This document shows positions 36,668 through 45,870 of a stretch of 64,000 nucleotides of DNA, one piece after another; the stretch's first letter is position 1, and each line of letters starts with the position of its first letter. The stretch is from assembly GCA_910589025.1 (NCBI GenBank), contig CAJURM010000001.1, positions 186,001-250,000 of the forward strand, written 5' to 3'. The translations under genes were made by a program, and so were the position numbers. The notes beneath the pieces are model-generated. The model ran no database searches. It saw nothing but the letters and a program-made list of their open reading frames with translations, and was not told where the DNA came from. The DNA is from an uncultured Odoribacter sp. (GTDB lineage: Bacteria; Bacteroidota; Bacteroidia; Bacteroidales; Marinifilaceae).

Positions 36668-36708
36668 CATTCCGTTCTGTTTTTTATATTCAACCTGATA
36701 AATTTTGT

Positions 36709-36716
36709 CAAAGATA
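36709..36716 (-). promoter_or_regulatory. -7 box for adk
   Basis: The minus strand reads TATCTTTG, an exact TAnnTTTG match, 42 bp upstream of the chosen adk start. It decides against the longer N-terminus. Confidence 0.6.
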
Positions 36717-36802
36717 AAAAACAATCATTTAAAACCACATCTTTTTCTGCCGGAAATGAAAAATAAACATGCCACATTCGCGTAATAAAAAGGGTTTTAC
36801 GT

Positions 36803-36810
36803 TACTTTTG
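36803..36810 (+). promoter_or_regulatory. -7 box for the class A PBP gene
   Basis: TACTTTTG, an exact TAnnTTTG match, 19 bases before the ATG at 36829. It supports that start over the in-frame ATG at 36769, which lies upstream of the box. Confidence 0.55.
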
Positions 36811-36828
36811 TCATTCAAAACATTGTTC

Positions 36829-39183
36829 ATGAAAACCAAACAGAAAAAATACAGCAAAAAGAAGTCCAAAGCAAACAACAAAGGACGGAACATCCGGCTC
36901 ATCAAAGCCCTCCTACTCCTGTTTCTGGCGGGTACCGCCAGCCTGGCCCTTTTTGTTTATTCAGTATACTCCGGCTTGTGGGGAAGCCTCCCCGACTATG
37001 CTGAACTGCGAAACATACGGAATTATGAGGCTTCCGAACTATACAGCGACGACGGCGAACTGCTTGGCAAATATTTCATTGAAAACCGCACCAACGTCAA
37101 TTACAACACCATCTCCCCACATGCCGTACAAGCCTTGATAGCTACGGAGGACGTACGTTTTTACGAACACAAAGGTATTGACAAAGTCAGCCTTTTCCGG
37201 GTTTTCTTCAAAACCCTGCTTTTAGGCGACCGCAGTTCGGGAGGAGGCAGCACCATCAGCCAGCAACTGGCCAAAAATCTCTACCCCCGGGAAGAACAGC
37301 AGGTAAAATTCATGCCCGTCGTCAAACTGCGTGAAATCTTCACCGCTTACCGATTGGAAAAAATCTATACCAAAGATGAAATCCTGACTCTATACCTGAA
37401 TACGGTTTCCTTCGGAGAACGGACCTTCGGTATTGAAAGCGCCGCCCAGAAATATTTTTCCACTTCCGCTTCCGATCTTACCCTCCCCCAGGCTGCCACC
37501 CTCATCGGGATGCTGAAAGGCCCTTCCTGGTACAACCCGCGGCTCCATCCGGAGCGTGCCTTACAGCGGCGCAACACCGTCATCAACCAAATGATAAAAT
37601 ACGATTTCCTACCGGAAGAAACCGGTGAAAAATACAAAGACACGGAACTGGAACTGCAATACAAAGCCATCGAACACTATTCCGGTCTGGCTCCTTACCT
37701 CCGCGAAAAAATCCGGCAAGATGCCGTAAAAATTATCGACGCCTACAATAGCTCCCACCTGACCAATTACAACCTGTACAAAGACGGGCTGATTCTGACA
37801 ACCACCCTCGACGCGGAGATGCAACACTATGCCGAAGAAGCGGTCAGAAAACACATGAAGCAACTCCAGGAGCAATTTTATACCCATTGGGACAAAAAAG
37901 AGCCCTGGCACAACCATCCGCAAGTATTAGAACAAGCCATCCGCACCAGTATCGCTTACCTGTCTTTACAAAATCAGGGACTGCCGGAACAAGAAATCCA
38001 GGCAGCCATGAACCGGAAAAAACCGATGCTGATATACAGTCCCTTTCAAGGAGAAACGCGCATGGAAATGTCCTCCATCGACTCCATCAAACACTACCTG
38101 AAACTCCTGCATCCCGGCATGATTGCTATCGAACCCCTGACCGGAAAAATCAAAGTATGGGTAGGAGGACTGGATTATAAATACTTCCAATACGACCAGG
38201 TAACGGCATCCCGGCAAGTCGGATCCGTTTTCAAACCCATTGTATACAGCGCCGCCATCCACAACGGAGCGCGTCTGGACGCCTACTACAAAAACGAACA
38301 GAAAACCTACGAAGAATATAACAACTGGAGCCCCCGCAATTCAAACAACGATTACACAGGTTTCTACACCCTCAAAGGGGCCCTCAGCCAATCCGTCAAT
38401 ACCATTGCCGTCGAAGTCCTGCTGCAAACGGGTATCGAAAAAGTCCTGTTGCATGCCCGCAATTTAGGGTTAAAATCGGACCTGCCTCAATACCCCTCCT
38501 TAGCCCTCGGCGTGGCAGACATTGCACTGGACGAAATGGTCATCCCTTATACCGTATTTGCAGGAAAAGGAAAAACAACTGCTCCCTATTATCTTGCCAA
38601 AATCAAGGACAGGGAAGGAAACATCCTTTTCAAAGCCCCGGAACCGCAGTTAGAAGAAGTACTGCCTTCCTCGGAAGCCATCCTGATGTCCGACATATTA
38701 GCGGCAGTCGTCAATGAAGGCACAGGCCGGAGACTACGCTCCGTTTACGGCCTGACCAACGACATAGCAGGAAAAACGGGAACCACCCAGAATCAGGCAG
38801 ACGGCTGGTTTATCGGATATACCCCCCAACTTGTCGTCGGCGTGAGAGTCGGTGCCAACGACATGAACATCCATTTCAACTCCACCAGTTTAGGCCAGGG
38901 CGCAAACATGGCTCTGCCCATCTTCGGACTGTTCATGCAACAATGCCTGCAAAGCCAGACTTACCGGAACTGGAAAAACCTCACCTTCCCTGTCATTCCG
39001 GCAACACAGCAGAAACAACTTGAAAAACCGGAGTTCAAGGAACACATGGGATTATTCGACTGGGCCGGCAACAAAAAACTGGAGAAAAGAGAACTCCCCG
39101 CCTCTCAGGACACCGAGGTAAAAAAAGAAAAGAAAGGCTTTTTCCGCAAAATAGGCAACCTGTTTAAAAAGAAAGAGAGATAA
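36829..39183 (+). CDS. Class A penicillin-binding protein (PBP1A-type)
   Basis: 784 residues. A Lys-rich cytoplasmic start (MKTKQKKYSKKKSK), one membrane helix at about residues 26-48, a GT51 glycosyltransferase with the catalytic Glu in ATEDVRFYEHKGID and GGSTISQQLAKNLYPR, then a transpeptidase with SVFKPI (Ser nucleophile and Lys), SQSVN and KTGTTQNQADGWF. It polymerises lipid II and cross-links the strands. The tail is basic (EVKKEKKGFFRKIGNLFKKK). An insertion of about 100 residues around residues 330-430 lies between the two enzymatic domains. Monocistronic; a 7-bp GC hairpin follows. Confidence 0.93.
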   Translation: MKTKQKKYSKKKSKANNKGRNIRLIKALLLLFLAGTASLALFVYSVYSGLWGSLPDYAELRNIRNYEASELYSDDGELLGKYFIENRTNVNYNTISPHAVQALIATEDVRFYEHKGIDKVSLFRVFFKTLLLGDRSSGGGSTISQQLAKNLYPREEQQVKFMPVVKLREIFTAYRLEKIYTKDEILTLYLNTVSFGERTFGIESAAQKYFSTSASDLTLPQAATLIGMLKGPSWYNPRLHPERALQRRNTVINQMIKYDFLPEETGEKYKDTELELQYKAIEHYSGLAPYLREKIRQDAVKIIDAYNSSHLTNYNLYKDGLILTTTLDAEMQHYAEEAVRKHMKQLQEQFYTHWDKKEPWHNHPQVLEQAIRTSIAYLSLQNQGLPEQEIQAAMNRKKPMLIYSPFQGETRMEMSSIDSIKHYLKLLHPGMIAIEPLTGKIKVWVGGLDYKYFQYDQVTASRQVGSVFKPIVYSAAIHNGARLDAYYKNEQKTYEEYNNWSPRNSNNDYTGFYTLKGALSQSVNTIAVEVLLQTGIEKVLLHARNLGLKSDLPQYPSLALGVADIALDEMVIPYTVFAGKGKTTAPYYLAKIKDREGNILFKAPEPQLEEVLPSSEAILMSDILAAVVNEGTGRRLRSVYGLTNDIAGKTGTTQNQADGWFIGYTPQLVVGVRVGANDMNIHFNSTSLGQGANMALPIFGLFMQQCLQSQTYRNWKNLTFPVIPATQQKQLEKPEFKEHMGLFDWAGNKKLEKRELPASQDTEVKKEKKGFFRKIGNLFKKKER

Positions 39184-39187
39184 TCCT

Positions 39188-39206
39188 CCCGGAGACAAAC
39201 TCCGGG
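39188..39206. terminator. GC-rich hairpin between convergent PBP and antiporter genes
   Basis: CCCGGAG pairs with CTCCGGG around ACAAA. There is no T-tract on either side, so it is only a weak terminator candidate. Confidence 0.4.
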
Positions 39207-39217
39207 ACGGAAATCCC

Positions 39218-40363
39218 CTACTCCTTCGTACCGTATACTTTTTGTGAAATACGCTTCACAGCCACCACGAAAAATCCGGTCAGTATCAGATTGAGCACCA
39301 GGCTCAGCAAAGAAACAATAACGGCGATGCCTCCCAGCTGATAGCTTAAAGCTATGACAATAATCCCGGCACCCACTTCTCCACGGGTAAACATCCCGAT
39401 GGACAACGCCAGACGCTCCAAGATATTCCGGTCACGGTAGAACAGCAACGGAAACATTTTCCCGATGTTGGACAACAACGTAACCATAGCAACATGAAAG
39501 GCCACCGTTCCCCATTCCGGTAAATAAAAATCACTCTCCGCACTCGCTCCTGCACCGATAAAAAGCGGCGTACTCATTCCGACCAGAAACATAAAAACAT
39601 AAGAAACGGCACTGCCGGCCCTCTCCTCTCCCCGTCCTTCGATATGCATGGTTTTCATCACCATACCCAAAACAAAAGCAGGCAACAACACTTCGATATG
39701 AATAGCCCCCTCACTTCCCATCAGAGATTTACTGAGCAGATAAATACTCTCCACAACCGCCACCAGGCAGACCGAATACAACAGAATCGCTTTCCAGGAC
39801 TGAGGCAACTCCACCGCGCTCAACTTTCTCCAGCCCACAATCAGCAACACACACACCACAAACACAATCACAAACAATTGCCACTTAAAACCAATCATCA
39901 GAATCTGCAACGGAATCATCAGCAAGATGGTATCCAGATCATCAAAAATCGCCAACACCTGCGTTTTCTTGTAAATCCATTCCTTTTTCAGACCCGCAGC
40001 CGCCAGCATCGTAAAAAGAATCCCCGCCGACGTAGGCGCGGCAAACCGGCTTATCAGCAAACTTTTATCCCATGACAAATCATTGTGGGGCAAAAGATAA
40101 ATATAATAGAACGCCACCAGCAACCAGGGCACGGCTGCCGTTGCCATAGCAATAAAATAATCGGCAGTATAGGACCTCCATTGCTTCTTATCCAACTCAA
40201 ACTCCCTCCCCACATTAATCATAATAAACGCCAGACAGATAAACATCAGGTTCTTAAATATCTTCTCGAAAAAAGAATACGAATCACCCATTATTCCGGG
40301 CAATACCTGGGAAAGCACCAACCCGCACAATAAAAAAACAGAAAACAGAAAAACTTTCTTCAT
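39218..40363 (-). CDS. Cation:proton antiporter (CPA/KefB-like)
   Basis: 381 residues, about ten to eleven membrane helices with no C-terminal RCK domain. The helix containing AIFDDLDTILLMIP carries the adjacent Asp pair characteristic of the CPA exchangers, following SRFAAPTSAGILFTMLAAAGL. MFTRGEVGAGIIVIALSYQLGG is the later conserved pore segment. Probably an Na+ or K+/H+ exchanger of the inner membrane; ion choice is not evident. It has its own -7 box (40398-40405) and is convergent with the PBP gene. Confidence 0.85.
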   Translation of the reverse strand: MKKVFLFSVFLLCGLVLSQVLPGIMGDSYSFFEKIFKNLMFICLAFIMINVGREFELDKKQWRSYTADYFIAMATAAVPWLLVAFYYIYLLPHNDLSWDKSLLISRFAAPTSAGILFTMLAAAGLKKEWIYKKTQVLAIFDDLDTILLMIPLQILMIGFKWQLFVIVFVVCVLLIVGWRKLSAVELPQSWKAILLYSVCLVAVVESIYLLSKSLMGSEGAIHIEVLLPAFVLGMVMKTMHIEGRGEERAGSAVSYVFMFLVGMSTPLFIGAGASAESDFYLPEWGTVAFHVAMVTLLSNIGKMFPLLFYRDRNILERLALSIGMFTRGEVGAGIIVIALSYQLGGIAVIVSLLSLVLNLILTGFFVVAVKRISQKVYGTKE

Positions 40364-40397
40364 CCGGTCAAATCAATTGATAAAATTTATTTTGCGG

Positions 40398-40405
40398 CAA
40401 AGATA
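40398..40405 (-). promoter_or_regulatory. -7 box for the antiporter
   Basis: The minus strand reads TATCTTTG, exact TAnnTTTG, 35 bp upstream of the ATG at 40363 and just after the stop of the barrel gene. Confidence 0.6.
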
Positions 40406-40414
40406 AAAAAAATG

Positions 40415-42343
40415 TCACTCATACACGATAATCGCCGGTTTTCCCACTTGATAATCGTAAAAACCGTTCTGCAATTTTCCCGACATTGACGCTTCAAAAC
40501 AACGCATATCCGAAGGCGGATGGGGATAAAACGAAAGCCGCAGGCTGATATTTTTAAACACGATATTATCATTCCGCAAGTTCACGGCCACTCCCAATCC
40601 CCAATACGTCCTCCCTTTAAAAAGAGAAGTCTCCTTCGGAACAAGTGTGCCGAAATCGACAAAATTGGTAAAAGACATGCGGAACCCCTTGTAAATATAA
40701 GGAAAAAAGAACGTCATCGACAAAGAGACCGACAACTTCTGGTTGCCGCGCAGGGTGTCCGAATCAAACCCCAGGATATCCCCGTCCCGGAAATAAAGGT
40801 AATCGTCCGGATAACGCCGGAAACCGGTGACGTAATTCACATCGTTATAAAAGCGGAACCGGTAATGCCCCCAACTGATCAAATTACTGATATGATGCAG
40901 TCCCACCTTCACCAGCCCCCGCTGGAAATCTCCGCCATACAGGTAAGAACTCACCGCCGCGTCGACCGCATAATACCTCTCCGAACATCTGTCAAAATGT
41001 GAATAAAAAAACTGATACCCCCAATAGGTGGAATTCTGGAAATCATTGTTTTCATACCCTACGGTAAAAGCAGAAGAAAGCCCCGTCGGAATATCCTCCG
41101 TACGACCGAAATCATAAATAAGATTAGCCTTATAATATTTCAACTTCTGATAAGTAAAAGCAAGAAAATAACTGTGGCGGTTATAATAAAACTGGTTTGA
41201 ATCGAGGGAAATATCCGGACGGCTATGGAATACCGTGTTCAAAAAGCGACCGGACACATACAGATTCCGGGTATACCGGTGTCTGTTTTTCAATAAAAAA
41301 GACCTGCCCGCCCATACATCCTGTGCGAAATAATCAAAAGCATAATCCTGATGCTTCAGATCGACATCAGGCAAGGCATCCGAACGAAACACACGGCTAA
41401 GCGTAAATCCCCCCGCCCACTTCACGTTGGAAGTCAAAAACGGTCTCTCCACCGTTCCCCACATCTGTTTGGCATTGTGGTCATTCTGATAATAAAACAT
41501 CAAATCCAAATGGGTTCCCAATATACTGTTCACCTGATAACGGACAATATTTCCCCACTTCTTGTCCTTAGTCCCTCTGTAACTGATTTCGTAATCCAGC
41601 AGATGGCCTATCCTCATAAAATTTTTATTCTGCACTCCGATACGCGCCGAATTGATAAAATTGGAAGACACCTCCATCCCCCAGGAAAAATCATCCTTAC
41701 AGATGATGGTAATATCCACTTCTCCGGGCAACCCGTCAACCGGACTGACCAATACGGAAACATCGTCAATATAAGCCAACCGCCTCAGCATAATTTCATT
41801 CTGCACCAACTCAAAAGGAATCAGACGGTCTCCGGGCTTTATCGTCAATTGTTTCCGAAGCGTCCACTCCGCCGTCCGCATGTGAATCTTATTTGCCACC
41901 ACCCGCAGCCATCCCAAATCCTGTTCCGAATAAGTCGTATCATACACACTCGTCCCATACGGAGGCAACACTTTTATATGGATACTGCGGATTTTCTCCC
42001 CGTAGAATTCCTTGAAACGGTCCTCGCTGTTCTGCGTACGCATCACATTGACGCGGTTGCGTCTCGGATTGACAAAAATCAGTTTGTAAAGCTCTTTCGT
42101 CAGGGCACTCTTGCCTGCAATATCTTTTATTTTGGTAAACTCATACCGCAGGGTATCGCGAATCAGGCTGTCGGGCAAAAAAACCACCGGCATACTCAAC
42201 ACCGGTTCCCTCACTATCCGGAGAGAATCCCGGTGCACAGGAACAGAGAGCACCGAATCACGGAAGCCATATCCGGCAGCCCTCACCCCTCCGCATGCCA
42301 CCAGCATAACAATCCAGATGATTCCTATGATTCCTCTCTTCAT
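40415..42343 (-). CDS. Outer-membrane POTRA/beta-barrel protein (BamA/Omp85-like)
   Basis: 642 residues. The signal region (MKRGIIGIIWIVMLVACGG) fits either a normal signal or a lipobox. A POTRA-like domain is visible at about residues 140-220 (IKPGDRLIPFELVQNEIMLRR and GEVDITIICKDDFSW), then a long series of alternating strands rich in Tyr and Phe ending KPAIIVYE. The layout recalls Omp85-family surface antigens, but it is shorter than BamA, with a single clear POTRA. It lies 30 bp after apbE and shares its strand with the patatin-barrel gene. Substrate unknown. Confidence 0.7.
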   Translation of the reverse strand: MKRGIIGIIWIVMLVACGGVRAAGYGFRDSVLSVPVHRDSLRIVREPVLSMPVVFLPDSLIRDTLRYEFTKIKDIAGKSALTKELYKLIFVNPRRNRVNVMRTQNSEDRFKEFYGEKIRSIHIKVLPPYGTSVYDTTYSEQDLGWLRVVANKIHMRTAEWTLRKQLTIKPGDRLIPFELVQNEIMLRRLAYIDDVSVLVSPVDGLPGEVDITIICKDDFSWGMEVSSNFINSARIGVQNKNFMRIGHLLDYEISYRGTKDKKWGNIVRYQVNSILGTHLDLMFYYQNDHNAKQMWGTVERPFLTSNVKWAGGFTLSRVFRSDALPDVDLKHQDYAFDYFAQDVWAGRSFLLKNRHRYTRNLYVSGRFLNTVFHSRPDISLDSNQFYYNRHSYFLAFTYQKLKYYKANLIYDFGRTEDIPTGLSSAFTVGYENNDFQNSTYWGYQFFYSHFDRCSERYYAVDAAVSSYLYGGDFQRGLVKVGLHHISNLISWGHYRFRFYNDVNYVTGFRRYPDDYLYFRDGDILGFDSDTLRGNQKLSVSLSMTFFFPYIYKGFRMSFTNFVDFGTLVPKETSLFKGRTYWGLGVAVNLRNDNIVFKNISLRLSFYPHPPSDMRCFEASMSGKLQNGFYDYQVGKPAIIVYE

Positions 42344-42373
42344 TACAATTCCCTCTTTCCTTATTTCATACCG

Positions 42374-43363
42374 TCAGTCTGCAACAAACGTCTTAAACTT
42401 CTCCGTCATCCACGTCTCCGGCACTCCATCCCGGACATATATCAGACAAGCCTCCAGTCCCGGATGATTTGCCATCACCTCCTTGGCAGCCTCCAGCCCC
42501 AGCACCATAAAAGCCGTGGCATAAGCATCGGCCTCCATGCAGGTAGGAGCATACACCGTGGAACTCACCACCTCCTGCTGGACCGGATAACCCGTATAGG
42601 GACTGATGGTGTGGGCATACTTCTTTCCCTCTTTCACATAAAAATTACGGTAATTACCGGAAGTAGCCAAAGCGCCGTTTTCCATGCTGATAATAAACTG
42701 CAATTCACGGTTCAACAGCTCCGGATCCTCTATCGGTTTGTCGATACCTATCCTCCAGGCCCTTCCCTTTCCGCTCTTCCCTTTCACCCGGATTTCCCCT
42801 CCGATGTCCACCATATAATTTTTCACGCCCCGTGCTTCCAGGTACTCCGCCGCCAGATCAACGCCCAATCCCTTGGCAATCGAACTGGCATCCATTTCCG
42901 TCTCCCGGAAGCACTTCACCAAACTATCCCCCTGTAAACGCAACTTATCCAGTCCGACCCATTGCAACAATGTATCGATTCTCTCCGGTGTCGGCATAAC
43001 ACCTTTCTTATAACCGAATCCCCAGGCATTCACCAAAGGACCGACCGTGATGTCGAAAGCCCCCCGCGTTTCTCCGTTCACCTCCACGGCCATACGGAAC
43101 ATGCGATTGAAAAGCGAATCCGTCCGGCAGCTCTCATTCCGGTTGAGCCGGGAAATTACCGACCGGGGATTAAACATCGACAGAGAAGCATTCACCCGTT
43201 CCATCTGTTCCAGAAGCGGACGGTCCAACACCTCCGCAGACTCATAGACAATCCGGTAATACGTACCGTAGATTTTCCCCTCCGTATGCCTGAAAAGTTC
43301 ACGTTTACACCCGCACAACACCAAAAGGCACAAAAAAATAACGCCCGCTTTCATCGTTTTCAT
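42374..43363 (-). CDS. apbE: ApbE, FAD:protein FMN transferase (lipoprotein)
   Basis: 329 residues with a lipobox (FLCLLVLCGC). It attaches FMN covalently to Thr or Ser of flavoproteins on the outside of the inner membrane. Motifs include GTYYRIVYES, GAFDITVGPLVNAWGFG, DASSIAKGLGVDLAAEYL, NYMVDIGGEIRVKG and MEADAYATAFMVLG, the last with the conserved Asp that binds metal. In Bacteroidota its usual targets are subunits of NQR and RNF pumps, none of which is in this window. It starts 13 bp after the patatin-barrel gene. Confidence 0.95.
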   Translation of the reverse strand: MKTMKAGVIFLCLLVLCGCKRELFRHTEGKIYGTYYRIVYESAEVLDRPLLEQMERVNASLSMFNPRSVISRLNRNESCRTDSLFNRMFRMAVEVNGETRGAFDITVGPLVNAWGFGYKKGVMPTPERIDTLLQWVGLDKLRLQGDSLVKCFRETEMDASSIAKGLGVDLAAEYLEARGVKNYMVDIGGEIRVKGKSGKGRAWRIGIDKPIEDPELLNRELQFIISMENGALATSGNYRNFYVKEGKKYAHTISPYTGYPVQQEVVSSTVYAPTCMEADAYATAFMVLGLEAAKEVMANHPGLEACLIYVRDGVPETWMTEKFKTFVAD

Positions 43364-43376
43364 TTTATTTCACCCA

Positions 43377-45572
43377 TCAAAAATAATAACCAAAATTAAA
43401 ATATACCCCCAATTTCCGGTCCCAATTGGACAAATCCAGCCACAAATCCACCGGTCCGACCAGCGTATTGTAAGAATAGCTGATGCCCCCACCCCAAAGA
43501 TCGTCACCGCTGCTCAGGATGTCAAAAAAATTATTCTTCTGCTTCGCATAATTCACAACCGCCGTCAGGTAATTCTTCTTCCCCAACCGATAACGGAACT
43601 TCATCCTCCCCACCAACACGGCATTTTCAAACATCTCCAAACGGTGTATCCCCACAAAAGGCAATTGCTGGGCAAAATACCGTCCCGACACCATTCCTCC
43701 CATATTATTCAGGTAAGCATAGGGTATCCGCCTCCCGATCAAAACCCGTCCGTAAAGGGACGGCAAAACGGCAAAACGGCGGGATACGGGGACAACCGTA
43801 GATAAATTACCGGCAAGCGCCGAAAAAGGTACTCCCCCATCATAACGCAACCCGTCACTCGTATACAAAGCATACTCCCCCCTCAAAGACATTCCCTTCT
43901 CCGGATAATACTTCTGGTCATACGTTTCATAGTGCATCAATCCGTAATAACTCAGAAAACCTTCCGGCTTCACCTTCTCCCGTTCCCCCGGCTGGGCATA
44001 CAAAAAAGAGTTAAAATCGAAATACTCATACCTTACCCCCAACTCCACCTTAAGATTACGGACATAAATATCCGAAAAATTCAATTCCCCCATGTGATAG
44101 GAAAAAGTGATATTATCAGCTTTCCGCCCCCGGTGGTATAAATCGATGTCGTTATATTTATACATATAGCTCAGTCCCGTCTTCCGCAGAAAAGTATTCC
44201 CCAAAGAACAATCCAGCTTTACATAAGGATTCATACTCAGACGTCCGGTCACCGACAATTGAAAACCCCTCAGATTTTTGCGGGCAATCGTTGTGTTCAC
44301 CAAAATAGCGGCCATCTCTTCGCTGTCGAAACGGAACCCCAGATTCAACGAACTCATCTCCTTTTCTTCGAGCATCAAAGTCAGTTCATGTACCCCTTGC
44401 CCGTTCAGGTGATAATTCACCAACTCAAAAGCCCCTGTACCATATAGCGCGGCTATTGCCTGGTACAACTCCTTCATCGATATAACGGAATATTCCTGTA
44501 TCCCGATTTTTTTCCTTACCCATTTTTTTTCTGCGGCACTCACGCCCTCAATCCGGATGCGTCCGATAACCAGCGAATCGGCAGAAATAAACGGATTTTT
44601 TACCTTCTCATTCCCACCGTTCTCATCCGGCAGCCCCAATTGCTCCTTCAAGCGGACAATCTCATCCCATTTCGCCCGGGCAGCCCTCTCCCCGCGAAGA
44701 ATCAGCGTATCTATCGCCACAGGGTCAAAACTCGCTGCCGAATAGGGTTCAATGTCCGGTTTAATATACAGATTCGTCAGTCTGACATTCTCTTCATACT
44801 TCTCCATCCCCAGAAAATTAGTCAGCTGGTCGACAATATCCAATACCGAATGCAACTCATTCATCGTCCGTAAACCGGCGGACACATCCACCCCGATAAT
44901 AATATCGGCACCCATTTCCCGCATCACATCCACCGGATAATTATTGGCAATTCCACCGTCCACCAGCATCATCGAATCCAGCACCACCGGCGAAAACACC
45001 CCCGGGATAGCCATACTTGCCCTCATGGAAAGCGGCAGATTCCCGCTATTCAGGATTACCTCCTCGCCATTGACCAGATTGGCCGCGACACAGGAAAAAG
45101 GAATCGGAAGATTCATAAAAGAGAGGGAATCATGATAACCAAGCGTCAATTCCGAGAAAAGATTATAAATATTCTGCCCGCTGATAAACCCCGCCGGCAT
45201 CTGTATCAACTTACTCCTCAACATGGGAATGGAAAGCAGGTATTTTTCATCCTTCTCCTTCTCCGAAAAAGGCAAATCGTAACGGTACACCCTGTTGCTG
45301 AGCAAAAAAGGCCAGTTCTGCACACGCACCAGGCTGTCCAGACAACGGGCATCGTATCCGATAGCATACAACCCGCCGACAATCGACCCCATACTGGTCC
45401 CCGCAATATAATCAATGGGAATGCCTGCTTCCTCCAACACTTTCAAAACCCCGATATGCGCCACGCCTTTCGCCCCACCGCCACTCAGCACCAGCCCGAC
45501 CTTTTTCCGCTCCGCATGCAGCCCACTGCACATCACAAGCCCCAAAAGCATCCATATCCCTATTTTTCTCAT
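43377..45572 (-). CDS. Patatin-POTRA-barrel outer-membrane phospholipase (type Vd/PlpD-like)
   Basis: 731 residues from the ATG at 45572 (MRKIGIWMLLGLVMCSGLHA, a signal peptide); the ATG three codons earlier is less likely. Patatin domain: SGGGAKGVAH, GTSMGS (nucleophile Ser) and VDGGIANNYPV (Asp). At about residues 335-400 a POTRA-like domain follows (ADSLVIGRIRIEGVSAAEKK), then a barrel of about 320 residues ending in Phe. This is the order of PlpD-type secreted phospholipases that translocate their own patatin domain. Whether it is surface-exposed here or faces the periplasm is unknown. First gene of the run into apbE and the barrel gene. Confidence 0.88.
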   Translation of the reverse strand: MRKIGIWMLLGLVMCSGLHAERKKVGLVLSGGGAKGVAHIGVLKVLEEAGIPIDYIAGTSMGSIVGGLYAIGYDARCLDSLVRVQNWPFLLSNRVYRYDLPFSEKEKDEKYLLSIPMLRSKLIQMPAGFISGQNIYNLFSELTLGYHDSLSFMNLPIPFSCVAANLVNGEEVILNSGNLPLSMRASMAIPGVFSPVVLDSMMLVDGGIANNYPVDVMREMGADIIIGVDVSAGLRTMNELHSVLDIVDQLTNFLGMEKYEENVRLTNLYIKPDIEPYSAASFDPVAIDTLILRGERAARAKWDEIVRLKEQLGLPDENGGNEKVKNPFISADSLVIGRIRIEGVSAAEKKWVRKKIGIQEYSVISMKELYQAIAALYGTGAFELVNYHLNGQGVHELTLMLEEKEMSSLNLGFRFDSEEMAAILVNTTIARKNLRGFQLSVTGRLSMNPYVKLDCSLGNTFLRKTGLSYMYKYNDIDLYHRGRKADNITFSYHMGELNFSDIYVRNLKVELGVRYEYFDFNSFLYAQPGEREKVKPEGFLSYYGLMHYETYDQKYYPEKGMSLRGEYALYTSDGLRYDGGVPFSALAGNLSTVVPVSRRFAVLPSLYGRVLIGRRIPYAYLNNMGGMVSGRYFAQQLPFVGIHRLEMFENAVLVGRMKFRYRLGKKNYLTAVVNYAKQKNNFFDILSSGDDLWGGGISYSYNTLVGPVDLWLDLSNWDRKLGVYFNFGYYF

Positions 45573-45598
45573 CCAAAACATAACAGCAAATGTTAAAA

Positions 45599-45606
45599 CA
45601 AAATTA
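45599..45606 (-). promoter_or_regulatory. -7 box for the patatin-barrel/apbE/POTRA-barrel run
   Basis: The minus strand reads TAATTTTG, exact TAnnTTTG, 27 bp upstream of the ATG at 45572. Confidence 0.5.
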
Positions 45607-45754
45607 AGCCTATTTTAAGAAATTACCCTTCCGCCATGCGTTAAAAAACATAAAGGCAAACACATTCGGCTCCCCACCCTCCTGTCGTTTCTCCCACCAA
45701 CCGCGGAACACATATCATTTCTGCATTTTCTCAAAAAAAATAATAATATTTGAT

Positions 45755-45762
45755 TATTTTTG
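45755..45762 (+). promoter_or_regulatory. -7 box for the response regulator/hydF pair
   Basis: TATTTTTG, exact TAnnTTTG, 108 bases before the ATG at 45871. No sigma-54-type GG-N10-GC element was noticed in the same gap. Confidence 0.45.
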
Positions 45763-45870
45763 TCCTGAATCAATAAGTTTCCGATAAAAAATACGTCACA
45801 CGGCCTATAAAGTTAGCAGGAAAACAATTCTCGCTCTTGTAATTTTACAGGTCCTCAATTTTGAAATACT

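Noticed and set aside
36668..36724. Longer N-terminus for adenylate kinase
   Set aside because: The extension has no family match and contains the TATCTTTG promoter; the P-loop sits properly from the later ATG.
41351..42937. 528-codon open frame on the plus strand
   Set aside because: It spans two well-supported minus-strand genes (POTRA-barrel and apbE) and encodes a His/Arg/Ile-rich sequence with no domain signs.
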